Below, piece after piece: positions 1 through 11,781 of a DNA stretch of 64,000 bases (positions are counted from its first letter, which is position 1; the number at the start of each line of letters is the position of its first letter). The DNA is taken from assembly GCF_029852145.1 (NCBI RefSeq), contig NC_079971.1, forward strand, positions 22,567,563-22,631,562. Reading direction: 5' to 3'. This DNA comes from Microplitis mediator. Its lineage: Eukaryota > Arthropoda > Insecta > Hymenoptera > Braconidae. The position numbers and the translations under genes were made by a program. A model generated the notes under the pieces. That model had not been told where the DNA came from, searched no databases, and saw only the letters and a list, made by a program, of their open reading frames with translations.

Positions 1-437
1 TTGCTGTCCTAAAAGATATAGAACAATAAAATGGCACACAAAAATTAGAGTACGTACTGACATAAAAAATTACACGGTTCACTTCACCACGAAATATATA
101 CTCGAAATTAACTACGACTAGACCAATCCCAAGACTAGTATTTGCTTCTTTAATAAAACCTGGCTTCAGTTTTACTAGCAAAACAACAAAAAACGTTTCT
201 TATCTTGTTGTTGAATCGGTTGAGAAGCGACAAGCTCCAAGGTCATGCGGTCACGTTTTATTACTTGTTTTGGTGAATAGTACAGTCATGGTTATTCCCA
301 GAACGGCCGGTCTGCGATAATATTATACGACGTAACTCTTTAGTTCCATTAGTGGTTCATTAATGGTTCAGCAACAGAATTGTAAGTGGTTCGAATAATG
401 ATTTACGCAATTCGATGACTAGCCAATGATTGCAAAC
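1..437. other. Gene-free left edge
   Basis: No gene is seen. From about position 66 onward the sequence matches the region starting near 14,972; before that the two diverge, so the left breakpoint of the large duplication lies here. Confidence 0.6.
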
Positions 438-777
438 CTGTGAAAAATGAATCATACATGGCCATATATGAATGTTCTATACATGGACATGCATGGCCAC
501 ATATGTTTCATTTTTCACGGGCATAGTTATGTATGTTTAATTAACCACGTGGAAACATGATCATATGTACATAAGTATGTATGGCCATACATGTTTAATT
601 AAACACGGACCTACATGGTCATATATAGTTATACAAAGCCGTGTATCATCATATATGGCCTTATATGATTCATATATGGCCATGCGTGACTGTATTAAAA
701 AAGTTGGTTACCCATGTATGGCCATATATGCTTCATATATGAACTATACACGGCCATATATGTTTCATTTTTCACGG
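438..777. mobile_element. Foldback element rich in ATATGGCCATAT
   Basis: About 340 bases with terminal inverted repeats: the left end reads CTGTGAAAAATGAA and the right end is its near-perfect complement, TTCATTTTTCACGG. The interior is packed with CATATATGGCCATATATG-like palindromes. The homologous spot in copy 2 (around 15,360) lacks it and joins GATTGCAG directly to ATAGCTAG, so this is an insertion after the duplication. It has no coding capacity. A 78-residue frame through it is only repeat. Confidence 0.7.
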
Positions 778-809
778 AAAAAGCTAGAAAAACACGGATG
801 ACTAATTTG

Positions 810-2119
810 TTAATCCAATGTGCCGCTCATCATCATTAGAATTTGTACAAAAGCCGCTTGAATCTCTAAATAAATATCACTGTTAACTTTGTGAGCGTAA
901 TACAAACTGGATACTGACGTATGTGGCATTAGCAATTGATTAGTTTTATGAAAATTCAGATGGCTGTGCATTGTTTTACGAAAGAAATTTAAATAAACAG
1001 CTGATAGTGACGACAAATCATTGATTTGAATCAGTTGATCATGCGTCATGTTATTGCGTCGTAAGGTTTCCATCACGTTTCCATTTTGTTCGAGTCTATC
1101 TATAACTTCAAGGACACTAACGATCAATGGCCGAATAATCTTCAGAACTTGGATCTTATCTACTCCCTGGATAGTTTTAGCTGAAAAATTTTGCTTTTTC
1201 CTGTGACTATTTCGTGTTGGGTTCGGCATCAAATTCTTCAATGATCGACTCATTATCGATTTTTTAATACGCTCTATCAAATATATCATTGCTGTCTGAT
1301 ATGAATCTGCAATTATAAAATACGATACATAATCAATAATTCAGAAAGATCGAAAAAAAAAAATATCAATCAGCTGGGGAAGAAGTTTACCTGATTCATG
1401 AAGTATTATTGCTGGATATGATTTCCAGTGTATCAGTGGCTTTTCATAATCGCGAACACGATTTATCGTTCGTTGTACTTCACTTTGCGGTGGATATGCA
1501 GTTAATACGTATTTGCCGTGACGATGCTCAACCCAATGACTTGGAACACATCTCAACCAATATTTATTTCCCGGCATTCCAATTATTTTCACAATGTAGT
1601 ATATTTTTGGTTCCACGAAAACTGGATTCTATAAATAAACAAGATATATACTTTTAGAACGCACCAATTCGCTGAAATTAATAAAAATTAGTGTGATTAT
1701 GCTTTCATGTCTAACTACCATAGCCATAAGATCACGCGACAATATATAACTGTCATACCATCCCATAAAAAAATGTATATTAGTGTGTCTGTTCTTCACA
1801 GCAGGTATAAATGATTTTCCACACGCATGTATTTATGATCTGCGAAATTGTTTCACGATATATTCTGACAGATGACAAATAGACGTCGTTATATTTTGCT
1901 ATGTGATATTCCGAAATTCCCACGAAACAAATTTGGGTGAGTAATATTGACTACAGTCACGTTATCCATGTATATTTTTTAATGTTATTGTTAACAGAAT
2001 GTAATCATCGGTTAACTAAAAAACAATATTCATATTTTGCTAGTAATGTTTTTTCGTGTGACTTTTATTGGGGACACCGTAAACTAGAACTTTACCTGAT
2101 TCACTGAAATTTCAGCCAT
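810..2119 (-). CDS. BEN-family protein lacking the BEN domain
   Basis: Three coding exons: 2,096-2,119, 1,391-1,628 and 810-1,306, 252 residues in total. The first exon holds only eight codons (ATG to CAG, phase 0) and ends at GTAAAG. It is needed because exon 2 has no upstream in-frame ATG before its acceptor (TTTATAG). Exon 2 carries the N-terminal module with VPSHW and W-K-S-Y, and ends in phase 1 at GTAAAC. Exon 3 opens with Y-Q-T-A and continues into a helical region containing L-K-I-I-R-P-L-I-V-S-V-L. The exon plan matches the BEN gene at 9,704-11,781, but no BEN domain follows. It is nearly identical to the gene at 15,392-16,716. The function is unknown; a nuclear role is inferred only from kinship with BEN proteins. 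Confidence 0.75.
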
Positions 2120-2482
2120 AGTAATTATTTTTCACAGACGAATTGTTTGAATTGTCAACACTTCGAAAATGTGCCGCGTTGTAGGATCTCGATAGAGTAC
2201 TAAATGTATTAAAACTACAGTGCATCACGTATAATTTTAGCCTCCCAAATAACAAGGTCAGCTCGGCTTCACTGTATTTTTACGTATAATCTTATCGCGC
2301 ATCAAACATTGGTTGGATAATACTGCAATTTCAACGATCACGCTTTTACATCTTTTCATTTGATGCAAATGTTAATCTGATAATTAAAATTATACAAAAT
2401 TTGATAGGTATGTTGTTGATACTAAAAAGTCGAGCTCGTTGATTATTATCTCTTATCGTCTTGTTTTTAAGATAGCCGTGTG

Positions 2483-2579
2483 GGGCAAGTGTGCGCAGTG
2501 GGTAAATAGCGCAAACCCATCTATTTTAGTTCGAAATGAATGGGTTCGCGCACACTTACCAACTGCGCACACTTGTCCG
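2483..2579. mobile_element. Hairpin MITE, CAAGTGTGCGC family, copy 1
   Basis: The arms CAAGTGTGCGCAG and CTGCGCACACTTG are inverted around inner arms AAACCCAT and ATGGGTT. The same hairpin occurs at 17,079-17,175 (inherited by duplication) and independently at 30,936-31,060, so it is a dispersed non-coding element. Confidence 0.65.
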
Positions 2580-2700
2580 AAATTACTCTAAAGAAAAATC
2601 TTATTGAAAGAATAAAACAATGAAAATTTACAGCATATATTTATTTGTTAACTTACGGACAAAGGTTTGACAAAATAAAAGGTTAAAGTAATTAAAATAA

Positions 2701-3736
2701 TTATTGTTGTAGCTCACCCTTCATCATTCTTACTATTAGATCAAGAAAAGACATAATTTCTTTGTACATCACCGTTTCCAGTGATAATATTTCGCTTGGT
2801 GTTGAATTATCTGACATTCGTTTTAAATTATGTGAGTTCATATAATTCTGCATGATTTCCTGGAATAAAGTTACGCACGTATTGGACGTTTGAGTGAAAT
2901 CGACTAAGTCATTGCTGTTAAAATTATTACCATGACAATTTTCGTGGTGAAACAAAGATCTATTTTGATTGCATTCAATTATCATGTCGACGTGTCCCAA
3001 CAAGCTGACGATCATTGGTCGTACTATTTGTAACATCGTAACGAAATTTAATTTTGTCATTGGTTCAGTAGATGAAGATGATGTACTAGCTTCGTTCTTC
3101 ACCGATGGTCCTACTTCCGGAGTTCTGTTTAGTGGAGTCAAATCTGCACGGACTTTACCCGTAGGTTGGTTCGATTGACATATAGACTTACATCTCCAGA
3201 CTATAAAGTGAAGTGCATTATCCAAATTATCTGTAGAAAAAAAAGAAAGCAATGAAGTTCCATGTCAGCTACAATATTTTATCTATTCTATAGATAGTCC
3301 AACCTCACTAGTAGTGATTTAATTTAGTTTTTGTGCCTGTAGGATCTATTGGATCGTCGGGGAATGGATTGTCGGTGGAATCATTTGTCGAGGGATAAGA
3401 TTGCTGGGATCAGTTAGCTGCAGACCAGCAATAACTATGAGGATTTCATATAATTGATTGACATTTAAAGAATGTAAATAAAATTTTAGACTTACGAGTT
3501 TCATATTCTAGTATGCCTGCATAGGTTTTCCAGTGCGGTGATGGTGGTTCATTCTTGAGAGTATGGCTTAATGACACTGGTACTTCTTCATCAGGTGGAA
3601 CTGCAACGATTACTTTCTCTTTCTCACGATTTATGATCCATAAATTAGGAATACAAATGTACGAGTTATGTACTGATGAATCGAACGACCCGGGGAATTG
3701 TATTACGGAATATTTCATTGGGACTGATTTATCCAT
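2701..3736 (-). CDS. BEN-family protein lacking the BEN domain, variable copy
   Basis: Two coding exons, 3,496-3,736 and 2,701-3,230, 256 residues. The start is the ATG at 3,736 (M-D-K-S-V-P). Exon 1 contains V-I-Q-F, the I-P-N-L-W version of the VPxxW motif and H-W-K-T-Y, and ends in phase 1 at GTAAGT. Exon 2 starts with N-L-D-N-A, the counterpart of the Y-x-x-A piece, followed by a serine run and M-L-Q-I-V-R-P-M-I-V-S-L-L, which matches the helical region of the gene at 810-2,119. There is no BEN domain. Compared with its duplicate at 17,298-18,352 the protein is only about 60% identical by eye, while the intron and flanks are almost unchanged. Function unknown. Confidence 0.75.
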
Positions 3737-3739
3737 CAC

Positions 3740-4892
3740 GTTGAATAGGTAGAAACGATAGACGTGTGAACTAATTGAGTGGATAGCAATAAATGAAGAA
3801 AAACAAGTCTCTTTATGATTACGTGACCTTAGGCCAAGAACAATGATACATCGAAATCATATGTCATTGTGTGATAACCTGATAATTTATTTATGAACTA
3901 TTTTGATTTAAATGGGTGGGAGGTCAGAAGCTATCTTGACATTTAGGGAATAAGTAACTTAGTTGGTTATTGCATCATGATTGTTTTCAAGTAAGTGGTA
4001 GGTAACATCAAAATTTCGGGTATGTTTTTTAAATAATATAGAAATTAAAATGAGAAGTCAGCGGAAGTGATTTAAATTTATGCTGCATCATGATGGTTTT
4101 TAAGAAACAACGAATATCATAGACGTTTACGTCAATGTGAAGTACTTACATGAAATTTGCAATAGCATAGTACGCAGGAAATAAGGGCCATACCTTACGA
4201 ACAGATCGATTTCCGCGTGGGATAAGAATGTCAGAACGAAAGTCTCTAGTGAGTGAACATCACTGCCAAGTAATTTTGAAATCGAAAATTTCTACTTAGT
4301 GATCTCTCCTGGTTCGAATTTATAAAAGATGTCTTGCAATTTGTATGGAGTTATGTGATGTTCGTACTAGGGACGCTTGCTATGATGAAATTTTCTACAT
4401 AAGTTTATCAAGCTTTAAGAAGTATATTAATATCGCTAAATCTGATGGAGTGATTTTTTCTCCTTCATAATAAAACTTTGTTCAATATTTATGTTCGTTA
4501 TTCAGAAAGCTATAAGATTTCACAAGCTGCAGAAAGTTCTGTTTAAATTTATTGTGTTTTATTATATTATCTTCGTTGCTATACGCCAATTCAGCTTTGT
4601 GCAAAATTTATTGTTCTCTTAAATAGCTGATTGCCATAAGTTCGATTCCGTTCGCTTGTTCATCCTAATTCTGATAAATATATTTTGTTACACCTGACTT
4701 CATTACAATATTATACAAACGGTATCTACATAATATTAAAAATTCAGCATTGTAGTGTTGGCATTTTTATTTATGAACAAAATAATAACAAAATGATTGA
4801 AGGGCTAGAATATTACGAGGCACAAAATTAATTATTATATGGCTCAATTTTTTTTTTTTTTATTCTATCACTAGTTATATCGAAGGGAAGCA

Positions 4893-4925
<33 letters not shown>

Positions 4926-5700
4926 GTACTCCCCCCGTGTTGTTACTAATAAATAATAAAATATTATAATTACTTTACTAGTTAATACAATATTATACTA
5001 AATCGATACATTAGATTGAATGTGCCAGTGTTATAATACATTCCACATTAGTTCCATAGCTCTAGCTTACAATTAGAAAAGCTAGTATATTTTTTAATTA
5101 ATGAACCATCAGAAAACATATCGCTTCTGATTATTGCGTCATTTAATCATCATAATAATTCAGTTAATGATCTGAGACGTCTGTGCTAGAGATTTTAGCG
5201 TTTAGATTATTACTAATATAATTACACAACTATTGTATTTTTTGAGTCATGAACTTATGCCGCTTATAACTATCGGCATTCGTTATTGTTTCCTCAAAAA
5301 CAGCATGTTCGATATCTACTAAATAACGTTTTACATTCTAATGTTATCACTTTGAATAATACTGTTAACCCTTCAATGAGACACGTCTGTGAAATGACGA
5401 CTGTGAAATACAGTAACACATTTTAACCCTAGTAAAAAGTAATTGCTTGAGAAGCCATATAGAAATTGAATCTAATGCTAACAACTCGGAAAAATCTGAT
5501 GGTTTGTCCAGTGTCTTCTCCCGGACGCCGAATTAGCCATAAAAATAATTGAATATTTATTAATAATTAAATCCGGAGATAACACTAGAATAATTAAGTG
5601 GTCATACTATTTCCAAGACCGTAATAATAATTTATTCAGATTTTACTAAAGTAACAACTGTAAATCAACAAATGCGCATGGTTACACAGTAAAAATAAGT
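3740..5700. other. Gene-free intergenic DNA conserved in the duplicate
   Basis: No gene is seen. Up to about 4,860 it is nearly identical to 18,360-19,480. The portion 4,985-5,450 matches 21,307-21,770, and 5,490 onward matches 24,116 onward, so copy 2 was interrupted twice in this stretch. Confidence 0.6.
4871..4951. repeat. (TA)n hairpin with GGGGA and TCCCC borders
   Basis: A TA run is framed by CTAGTTATATCGAAGGGA on the left and TACTCCCCCC-GTGTTGTTACTAATAAA on the right. The arms are imperfect inverted repeats (TTATTAGTTA...GGGGGAGTATA). The same design is seen at 19,489-19,604 and 50,390-50,465, and left arms alone at about 41,115, 51,090 and 61,995. Confidence 0.65.
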
Positions 5701-5712
5701 TGCCATGGTAGC

Positions 5713-5931
5713 TTAAGCGCTTCTGCGTTTGAAATTGACTTCTATCGGTGCTATTAATAAGTTGTCAAGAGGCTTATGATTGATATTAATGTGTCGTAGC
5801 ACGTCTTTTTTTTGATAGATCAACAATCCAGTGAACACTAAATTGGTCGGCCGGAACAGGCAATGGAGATGAGATTGATCTTTATTAAAACCACACAGTT
5901 CTTGCAAATAGGTCATTTTAATTCTTAACAA
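5713..5931 (-). other. Conserved 3' block with polyA signal of the gene at 6,006
   Basis: This downstream block recurs after every copy of the gene type (about 7,850-8,060, 24,310-24,540, 26,570-26,800 and 28,690-28,920). On the minus strand it holds AATAAA at 5,881-5,886, about 120 bases past the stop codon at 6,006, conserved at 24,506-24,511 and 26,756-26,761. A 72-residue frame here begins without ATG and is broken in the other copies, so it is read as 3' untranslated sequence. Confidence 0.5.
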
Positions 5932-6005
5932 TCAGCAGATTCATGAGTTATTATTCAAAGAACTATCATCAAAATTGAAAGTTAGTATAAAACATTATTA
6001 TCTCT

Positions 6006-6848
6006 TCAATCAACACCACTTCTAAGAGCCGTGAACACCTCCAGTAATTTAGCAGCTTCGCTCATGTTCTCGCGCATTTTAAACAAAAGTTCATGCTCCA
6101 ATGCCATTGCTTTAATTTTATTCACCGGCATTGGTTGATATGATAGATTAGTATTGGCTACTTTCGAGGTTTCATTTGCACATGTTACTGAAGAAGAATT
6201 ACTAAGACTGCTTTCATCAGACAAGTAACTCGTTTCTTTTAGTAACTTTGATTCTTTTCCTGTCGATTTCAAGTCGTTATAAGCTTCTCCAAAAGTTCTA
6301 ACGTTACTATTCATCACACTGCATTTCCGAAACGCAGATGATTCCTTCTTCGGCTTCAACAATTGCATTAAATCATCAACCGTATTGGTATTTTGTCGGA
6401 ACTGAATATAGAGTAGTGCGTCATCATATACATCTGTGAAAATAAAACATTTCAACATTATATCACTACTATTCATTTTTGCTTATTGCTATTCGCTGTT
6501 TCGCCCTGATAGATAGTTCGAAGTGTTAAAATTTAAATCGTCATTCGTATGAAATCTATATTTATTATGCACAGTACAACAGTGAACTCAAAGCAGTAAA
6601 TAGTAATAGTACTTACTAGTTTTGAATTCGGTAGTCACTCGAAATACCGGCCATCTCTTATTAGGCAGCTTCCTGTTTGTAATATACTTCAGTAACTTCG
6701 TTTTTCTAAGCATTGGGAATGCTGCTTCTGTTTCCTCATGTGAACGTGACAAAACCCACGACGATGGTACCACATGATATTCGTCTTCTTCCCAAGATGG
6801 CACTTCTACGAATTTAATGACATAAAACAGCTTTTTGATCGGTCCCAT
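6006..6848 (-). CDS. Short BEN-family protein lacking the BEN domain
   Basis: Two coding exons, 6,617-6,848 and 6,006-6,433, 219 residues. The ATG follows immediately after a splice acceptor (TTATTGCAG), and a leader-exon donor (GTAAGT) lies at 6,937, so the 5' untranslated region is spliced. Exon 1 carries Y-V-I-K-F, VPSSW and W-P-V-F, and ends in phase 1 at GTAAGT. Exon 2 begins V-Y-D-D-A-L-L-Y-I, the same module as V-Y-E-D-A in the BEN gene. The C-terminus has a serine-rich stretch and a short helix. The duplicate at 24,631-25,473 is almost identical, and 26,881-27,723 is a more diverged relative. In the leader exon an in-frame ATG occurs 4 codons before the junction, but it is absent in the other copies and is not used here. 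Function unknown. Confidence 0.75.
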
Positions 6849-7436
6849 CTGCAATAACAAAAAATAATTAAAACAAAATAATAAAACTTATTTTATAAAA
6901 TTTCCGACAAATTTCATAATTAACATAATTAACTTACATTGAGAGGCATTAATGACTCTTCGATAAACCTGGTTAATTATGGAGCTTTAAAAATATTTTA
7001 TGTAAACACGTCCAATAGCCAGTACAGGATAAATTGTAATGAGTTGTGTTGTTTTGGTATCTGTAATATAATGTATATTTATAGTAGGAATATTAATAAA
7101 TGCTTGCGCAAGAATTCGTCGTAATATTATCAAAATATGGTAAATAATACTCACTGAAATATTGCACAAGTTTGAAACAGATTTGATGCGCAACAATAAA
7201 ACAATTATTGCATCAGATTATTGTTTCAGAACCTTGCGTCAGACTGCGCTAGAGTATGGTAAGATCCCTTGAGCTGCTCTCTTCTATTTTTTTATGCTAT
7301 AACCATAAAGAATAGATAAAATAATAGTTATCTATTTTTCATGGCTATACTTCTTGATGTTTTGTGTAGAAAAAGAGAGAAGGGGAGTCAATGCACTGGC
7401 TCTGGTAAATGTAACAGACAAGTATTGACTAGTTTC

Positions 7437-7705
7437 GGGGTTTCATTTTCAAATGTGCCTGTAGGAGAACCACCTAGACTGCTTCCATCAGAAAAGTCAC
7501 TCGTTTGTTTTCGTGCTTCGATCCATTTCCAACTGATTTGATATCATTATGAGCTTCCCCAAAAGTTTTAACGTAACTAATCATCACATTGCATTTCAAA
7601 ATTGTGGATTAATCTTTTTTTGACTTGAATGTTTTTATCATCTCACCAAACGTATCGGTATTTTGTCGAAACTCAATGTAGAGTGATCCGTCATCAAATA
7701 CATCC
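7437..7705 (-). pseudogene. Remnant of exon 2 of the 6,006-type gene
   Basis: Reading the minus strand, the block matches the middle and start of exon 2 of the gene at 6,006 (around the serine-rich part to the exon start, ending TACATCCAG) but is interrupted and has no exon 1. It jumps directly into GAGATAACACTAG, the sequence that lies 3' of the intact gene. This marks a unit junction of a collapsed tandem array. Confidence 0.6.
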
Positions 7706-8125
7706 AGAAAGTACATCCAGAGATAACACTAGAATGATCAAGGCTTACACTATTTGAAAAAACGCAATAATAATCTATTCAGATTTTAAAAAATAAACCT
7801 GCAAATCAACAAATCCGCGGGGCTATACAGTAGAAATTAGTTGCCATGGTAGCTAAAGCAGTTGTGCGTTTGAAATTAACTTCTATCGGAGCTATTAATA
7901 AGTTATCAAGAGGCTCATGATTGATATTAATGTGTCGTGCCACATCTGTATTAATAGATCAACAAGCCAGTGTACGTCAAATTAGTCATCCGGGACGGGC
8001 AATAGAATAAAAATTGATCTTTATTAAAACCACGCAGTTCATGCAAATGTGTCATTTCAATTATGTTGTTAACAATCAGCAGGTTCAATAACTCATTATT
8101 TAGAAAACCATCATTTAAATAAGAA
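7706..8125 (-). repeat. Partial tandem unit (3' flank only)
   Basis: Matches 5,575-5,990, the region downstream of the intact gene, including the block with the polyA signal. No coding exon is left. Confidence 0.55.
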
Positions 8126-8189
8126 GATAATATAAAACATTACTTCCATTACATTAAATAATTATATATAAATGGCGTCGTTTTCAAGT

Positions 8190-8880
8190 CAAAAGACGAC
8201 TCACCACAAACTGATAGCTGGCCATTATCTATGATTTACAGATGGCTCTACATAGAAATGTAACACTGACTAATCATTACCTCACAGCTGGTTTAAAATG
8301 ATTATTTATAGATAGCAAAGTTTTCAATTCGAAATATGGCTAACTGTAAACTCATGGCTGGTCACTACTTATTATTTACGGATGGTGCTATAAAAAAAAG
8401 AATTTACTGATTTGTTATTGGTTTTTATCTAGATGATACTTTTTGTTCTAGACAGAAAAAAAGGATTTCTTGACGCAGAAAATTTTCACTTGTCCTAGGA
8501 AAAATTTTACATCATGAAATGAAAATAAAAATTTTCTGGGAGCGAGAAAAACCTTTATGGGACAAGAAATTTTTTTTAATCTCACGAACATTTACGATCC
8601 ATTATTTAAAAGGTAAAATAATATTGTAACCAATTTATACTCAGCTTAATAAGCATCAACTTAGTAAATAACAATAAATCAACCTAACTTCAAATAAGTA
8701 TAGACGACGCTACATAAAAATGTAACTGGAACTCACTAGTATCTAATGGGTGTCCAGTAATTATTAGCTATAGATGGAGCTGCTTGAAAAATAAATTTCA
8801 CCTCACCAGTATCTTATAGTTGTCTAGTCACTATTAGTTACAGATAGCACTGCATAAAACTTATATCGATCATCAAATTG
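8190..8880. repeat. Degenerate short repeats
   Basis: Diverged copies of a unit with the pattern CTGG(T/C)CA(C/T)TA...ATTTACGGATGG recur near 8,216, 8,358, 8,752 and 8,818. A similar AGCCA-CTGGCTA theme continues to about 9,370. No gene is seen. Confidence 0.4.
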
Positions 8881-8893
8881 TAGTCGATTCCAA

Positions 8894-8970
8894 CGAGCAG
8901 TAGCAGCTCAGTGGATAACACGCGAGACTCATCATCCCAAGGATCCGGGTTCAACTCCTGTCACCGCCCA
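8894..8970 (+). repeat. tRNA-derived sequence (pseudo-tRNA or SINE head)
   Basis: Contains an A-box-like TAGCAGCTCAGTGGAT and a B-box-like GGGTTCAACTCC at tRNA spacing, with CTCAT in the anticodon position. The acceptor arms do not pair, so it is not called a working tRNA gene. Confidence 0.4.
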
Positions 8971-9703
8971 ACTGGACATCACGACTAATTCGATAAAAAA
9001 CTCATAAAAAAATTAATCTAAATACAAATTGTAAAGCCAGTGTAACAAAAAAAAAAAAATTTTTTTTTTTTTTCAATTTTTGAGTCATCATGAACTCATA
9101 TTTTTTAGCTAGCCACTGGCTACTTTTCATATCTTGTCATTAGCTTATTTTTTTAGCCAGCGATTAGCTATTCATAATTGCACACTTACTACCTCATTGT
9201 TTTAACCTAGCTATTAGATATATGTTTGAATCTATCCACTGGCTTGTTTTGATCAGTCAGCCATCGGCTAAGATGGCGTTACATAGTGAGGTTATGGCTT
9301 GCAAATTTTATTAGACAGTGATGAGGTATAACTAAAATCTGTTAGCTACGGGCTGGCCACCTATAAGTTTTCTATTCGGGTGAATGTTGCATCTGCGAAT
9401 ATTAAATAGTAAATGGTCGGGACTCGGGGGTTTTTGAATACAAAGAAGTATTAGGATATCATTTTATTTAATTAACGACAAACAAAGTTGTAGTATTCTC
9501 GAGAGAGGAAGATGTGAGAAGGAAAATTGAAATCAGAACTTGCTAATTACATTCATGACATTTATTCAGATAAATCAATATAACAAGACTAGAAATAATA
9601 GTTTAATGATACAAACTAGTTCTTAGTAAATAAGTACACTTAAAACTAATACCCGTAAATGTATAGATACTATTAATAATAACTGCGCGCAATAACAAAC
9701 TAA
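8971..9703. other. Gene-free spacer with A/T block
   Basis: An A13 run followed by T15 at about 9,048-9,074 could fold back. The remainder is AT-rich with scattered CTGGCTA motifs. No gene is seen. Confidence 0.4.
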
Positions 9704-11781
9704 TTATCCAAATTTGAATCTGAACTCCTGCATTTTATTGCGAATACTGTTCTGAATAGATTGAGTATCTACTGTGATCCAACTTTTTTCACGCCCGTAC
9801 TCTTCAACATATGTCAGTAACACTGTTCTTGCATTTTCATCTAATCCTGGTCTGATAGTTGCGCCTACGACATCGTAAGCTCTAGCTCTTGACCCGGTAA
9901 ATGAACATACGGCCAATGCACTTTTAGTGAAAATTTCGACCAACAACATTCGAGCCAATGATTTACAATCTTTTGCCAATCTTTTGCAATTACTCAGCGC
10001 TACGAAATTGATGTAGACGTTGGTATGGGGCATGAGTTCGACAACTCCCGGAACCAATCGACGATGCTTCAAGGTCCATCTTGAGTCATTTTTATCGTAT
10101 TCTGGAGGTAGAACGAATTTACGCTTCTGAGTACGTTTTTTCTTAGGAACTTCATTCATATTAACATCAAGATGATTCTCGTATTCTTCTTGCTGTTGCT
10201 GTTGTTTACTTTGGTTCTTTTCGGATATCTTCTCAATTTCCACTGTAGTGTTTGTTGATAGAGATGTGGTCGGACTATTGCTGTTTGAACTACGGCTATC
10301 AGCGAGTAACTGTTTTACATCTCTCAGTGCTTTTGCATTATCAACTATCACTCTCCGTAAATGATCTACCATCAAGAGTGAGTTAGCAGAAACTTGATGT
10401 TGGTTTCGTATGACTGTGAAGAGTTCCGTCAAAAATGTTGAGTCAATTAGTATTTTAGTATTCGACAATGAATTTGTTAAATTCGGAAAGTTCTGAATAA
10501 CAGATGGTCGCTCCTGTTCACTGTTTTCAACGCGCTCTATTTCTTCAACACAACTTCTGTCGTTAGATTCTTCCACAGATTTTTCTGATGAACAAGAATT
10601 TTGCATCGAAACATCTTCTGGAGTTGGTGGAGGTTGATGGTCAGTCAAGCATTCGAATACTTGACTCGGCTGTCCTGTGGCGTCGCTAACAGATTTAGTT
10701 GGCTCAACTTCTTTTGACCGTTTAAAAGCAGCTTCTGTGTATGGAGTGGGCAGTGCCGTTCGCTTCAGTTGCCTTTTTTCAAATTTGTCATTATTCTTTA
10801 ATGTTACCACTAAATCCAGAGGTTTGTCGATTTCATGATATGACTTCGAGTTTCGTATGGGTCTTCGTGTTTTTTTCTCTACTGGCGCTGATAATTCTCG
10901 ATCTGAAACCGGAAATTATTATCATTTTACACATTGTGTCGAAACAACATTCAAACCTTTTTTTTTAGTGTGCTGCTTACATTTATTTTGACAATGAATT
11001 CATATTTATGATGTATTGAAAACATTATTCAAAATATTCGGGTAGGAACCGCGATTTTTATTCAGTTCTATGGATTCGTATAATAGTATATTTTACACCT
11101 CGGGCAGTAAAGTAAGAAATGGCGGCTTCGCCTCGGCCAACAACTACATGAGATCTGAGGCTTTCTTATTTACTGCCCAAGGTGTAAATACTATTTTTCT
11201 CCTCGACGGAGGCGTAAAGCGGAAACTTCGTTTCACACAGCGGGAGAAAAGTTGACGCTTTTCACCCGGAGGGAAGAAAAAATATTCATTACACTGAGCT
11301 TAAACGTAAGTTATAATTCACAATATTTACCTCTCTTATGTAGATTAGAACATTTGTATTCATAATACACATCATTCATCTTTTCGTTGATAAAAATTTC
11401 CGCGTCTTCGTACACATCTGCAAACGAAAATATTATTTTATCTCAATCGCACTTCCCAATTAAAAATTTTGTCACTATCAATTATGCTATACTATATCTG
11501 AATCGAAACACTCAAAGGCAAATATAAAAAAAATTCTTACCAGTGCAATATTCCACAACAGACAGATATAATTTCCAATCGTCTGAACGTTTTTGCCTCC
11601 TTTTAACACGCTTTGCTGTATCTGATGGATTTTCGACAGGATATGTAACTATTACTCTTCGATCTATTTTTCTGCGTAACACTATCCACGTCGACGGAAC
11701 GCAAACATACTCATCGATACCTTTGTAAGGAAATTCCAAAAATTGTACCACATGATACTTAAATTTTTCAGTGGACTTCAT
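9704..11781 (-). CDS. BEN-domain protein
   Basis: Three coding exons, 11,541-11,781, 11,331-11,417 and 9,704-10,902, 508 residues. The ATG sits directly after an acceptor (TTTCAG), and a leader donor GTAAGA lies at 11,965. Exon 1 holds Y-H-V-V-Q-F, VPSTW and W-K-L-Y; exon 2 opens with V-Y-E-D-A; both introns are phase 1. Exon 3 encodes a basic stretch, a serine- and glutamate-rich linker, a helical segment, a poly-Q run, K-K-K-R-T-Q-K-R-K as a likely nuclear signal, and a C-terminal BEN domain (residues about 390-500) with C-S-F-T-G-S-R-A-R-A-Y and a final S-I-R-N-K-M. BEN domains bind DNA or chromatin proteins and are known in bracoviruses. It is the only complete member of the family in the window and so serves as the template for the shortened genes around it. 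Confidence 0.85.
11082..11195. mobile_element. Foldback element inside a BEN-gene intron
   Basis: Inverted arms AATAGTATATTTTACACCT and AGGTGTAAATACTATT, followed inward by GGGCAGTAAAGTAAGAAA and TTTCTTATTTACTGCCC. It lies in the second intron (10,903-11,330) of the BEN gene and does not touch the splice sites. Confidence 0.6.

Larger units (their letters stand above)
66..8125 (+). repeat. Large tandem duplication, copy 1
   Basis: Copy 1 of a block that recurs at 14,972-28,985 in the same orientation. Homology starts at a sequence beginning AAATTACACGGTTCAC and covers the two gene pairs at 810-3,736 and the gene at 6,006-6,848. Much of the non-coding DNA looks more than 90% identical by eye. 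Copy 2 is longer because of insertions at about 19,600-21,300 and 21,770-24,115 and because its 3' gene array has an extra intact unit. The right end is where 8,125 and 28,985 stop matching. Confidence 0.8.

Noticed and set aside
7341..7541. 66-residue plus-strand frame, repeated at 26,072 and 28,212
   Set aside because: Its second half is the antisense of a broken exon 2, and the repeat follows from the tandem array, not from coding selection.
8894..8970. Functional tRNA gene
   Set aside because: A and B boxes are present but the acceptor stem does not pair; same for 59,723-59,794.
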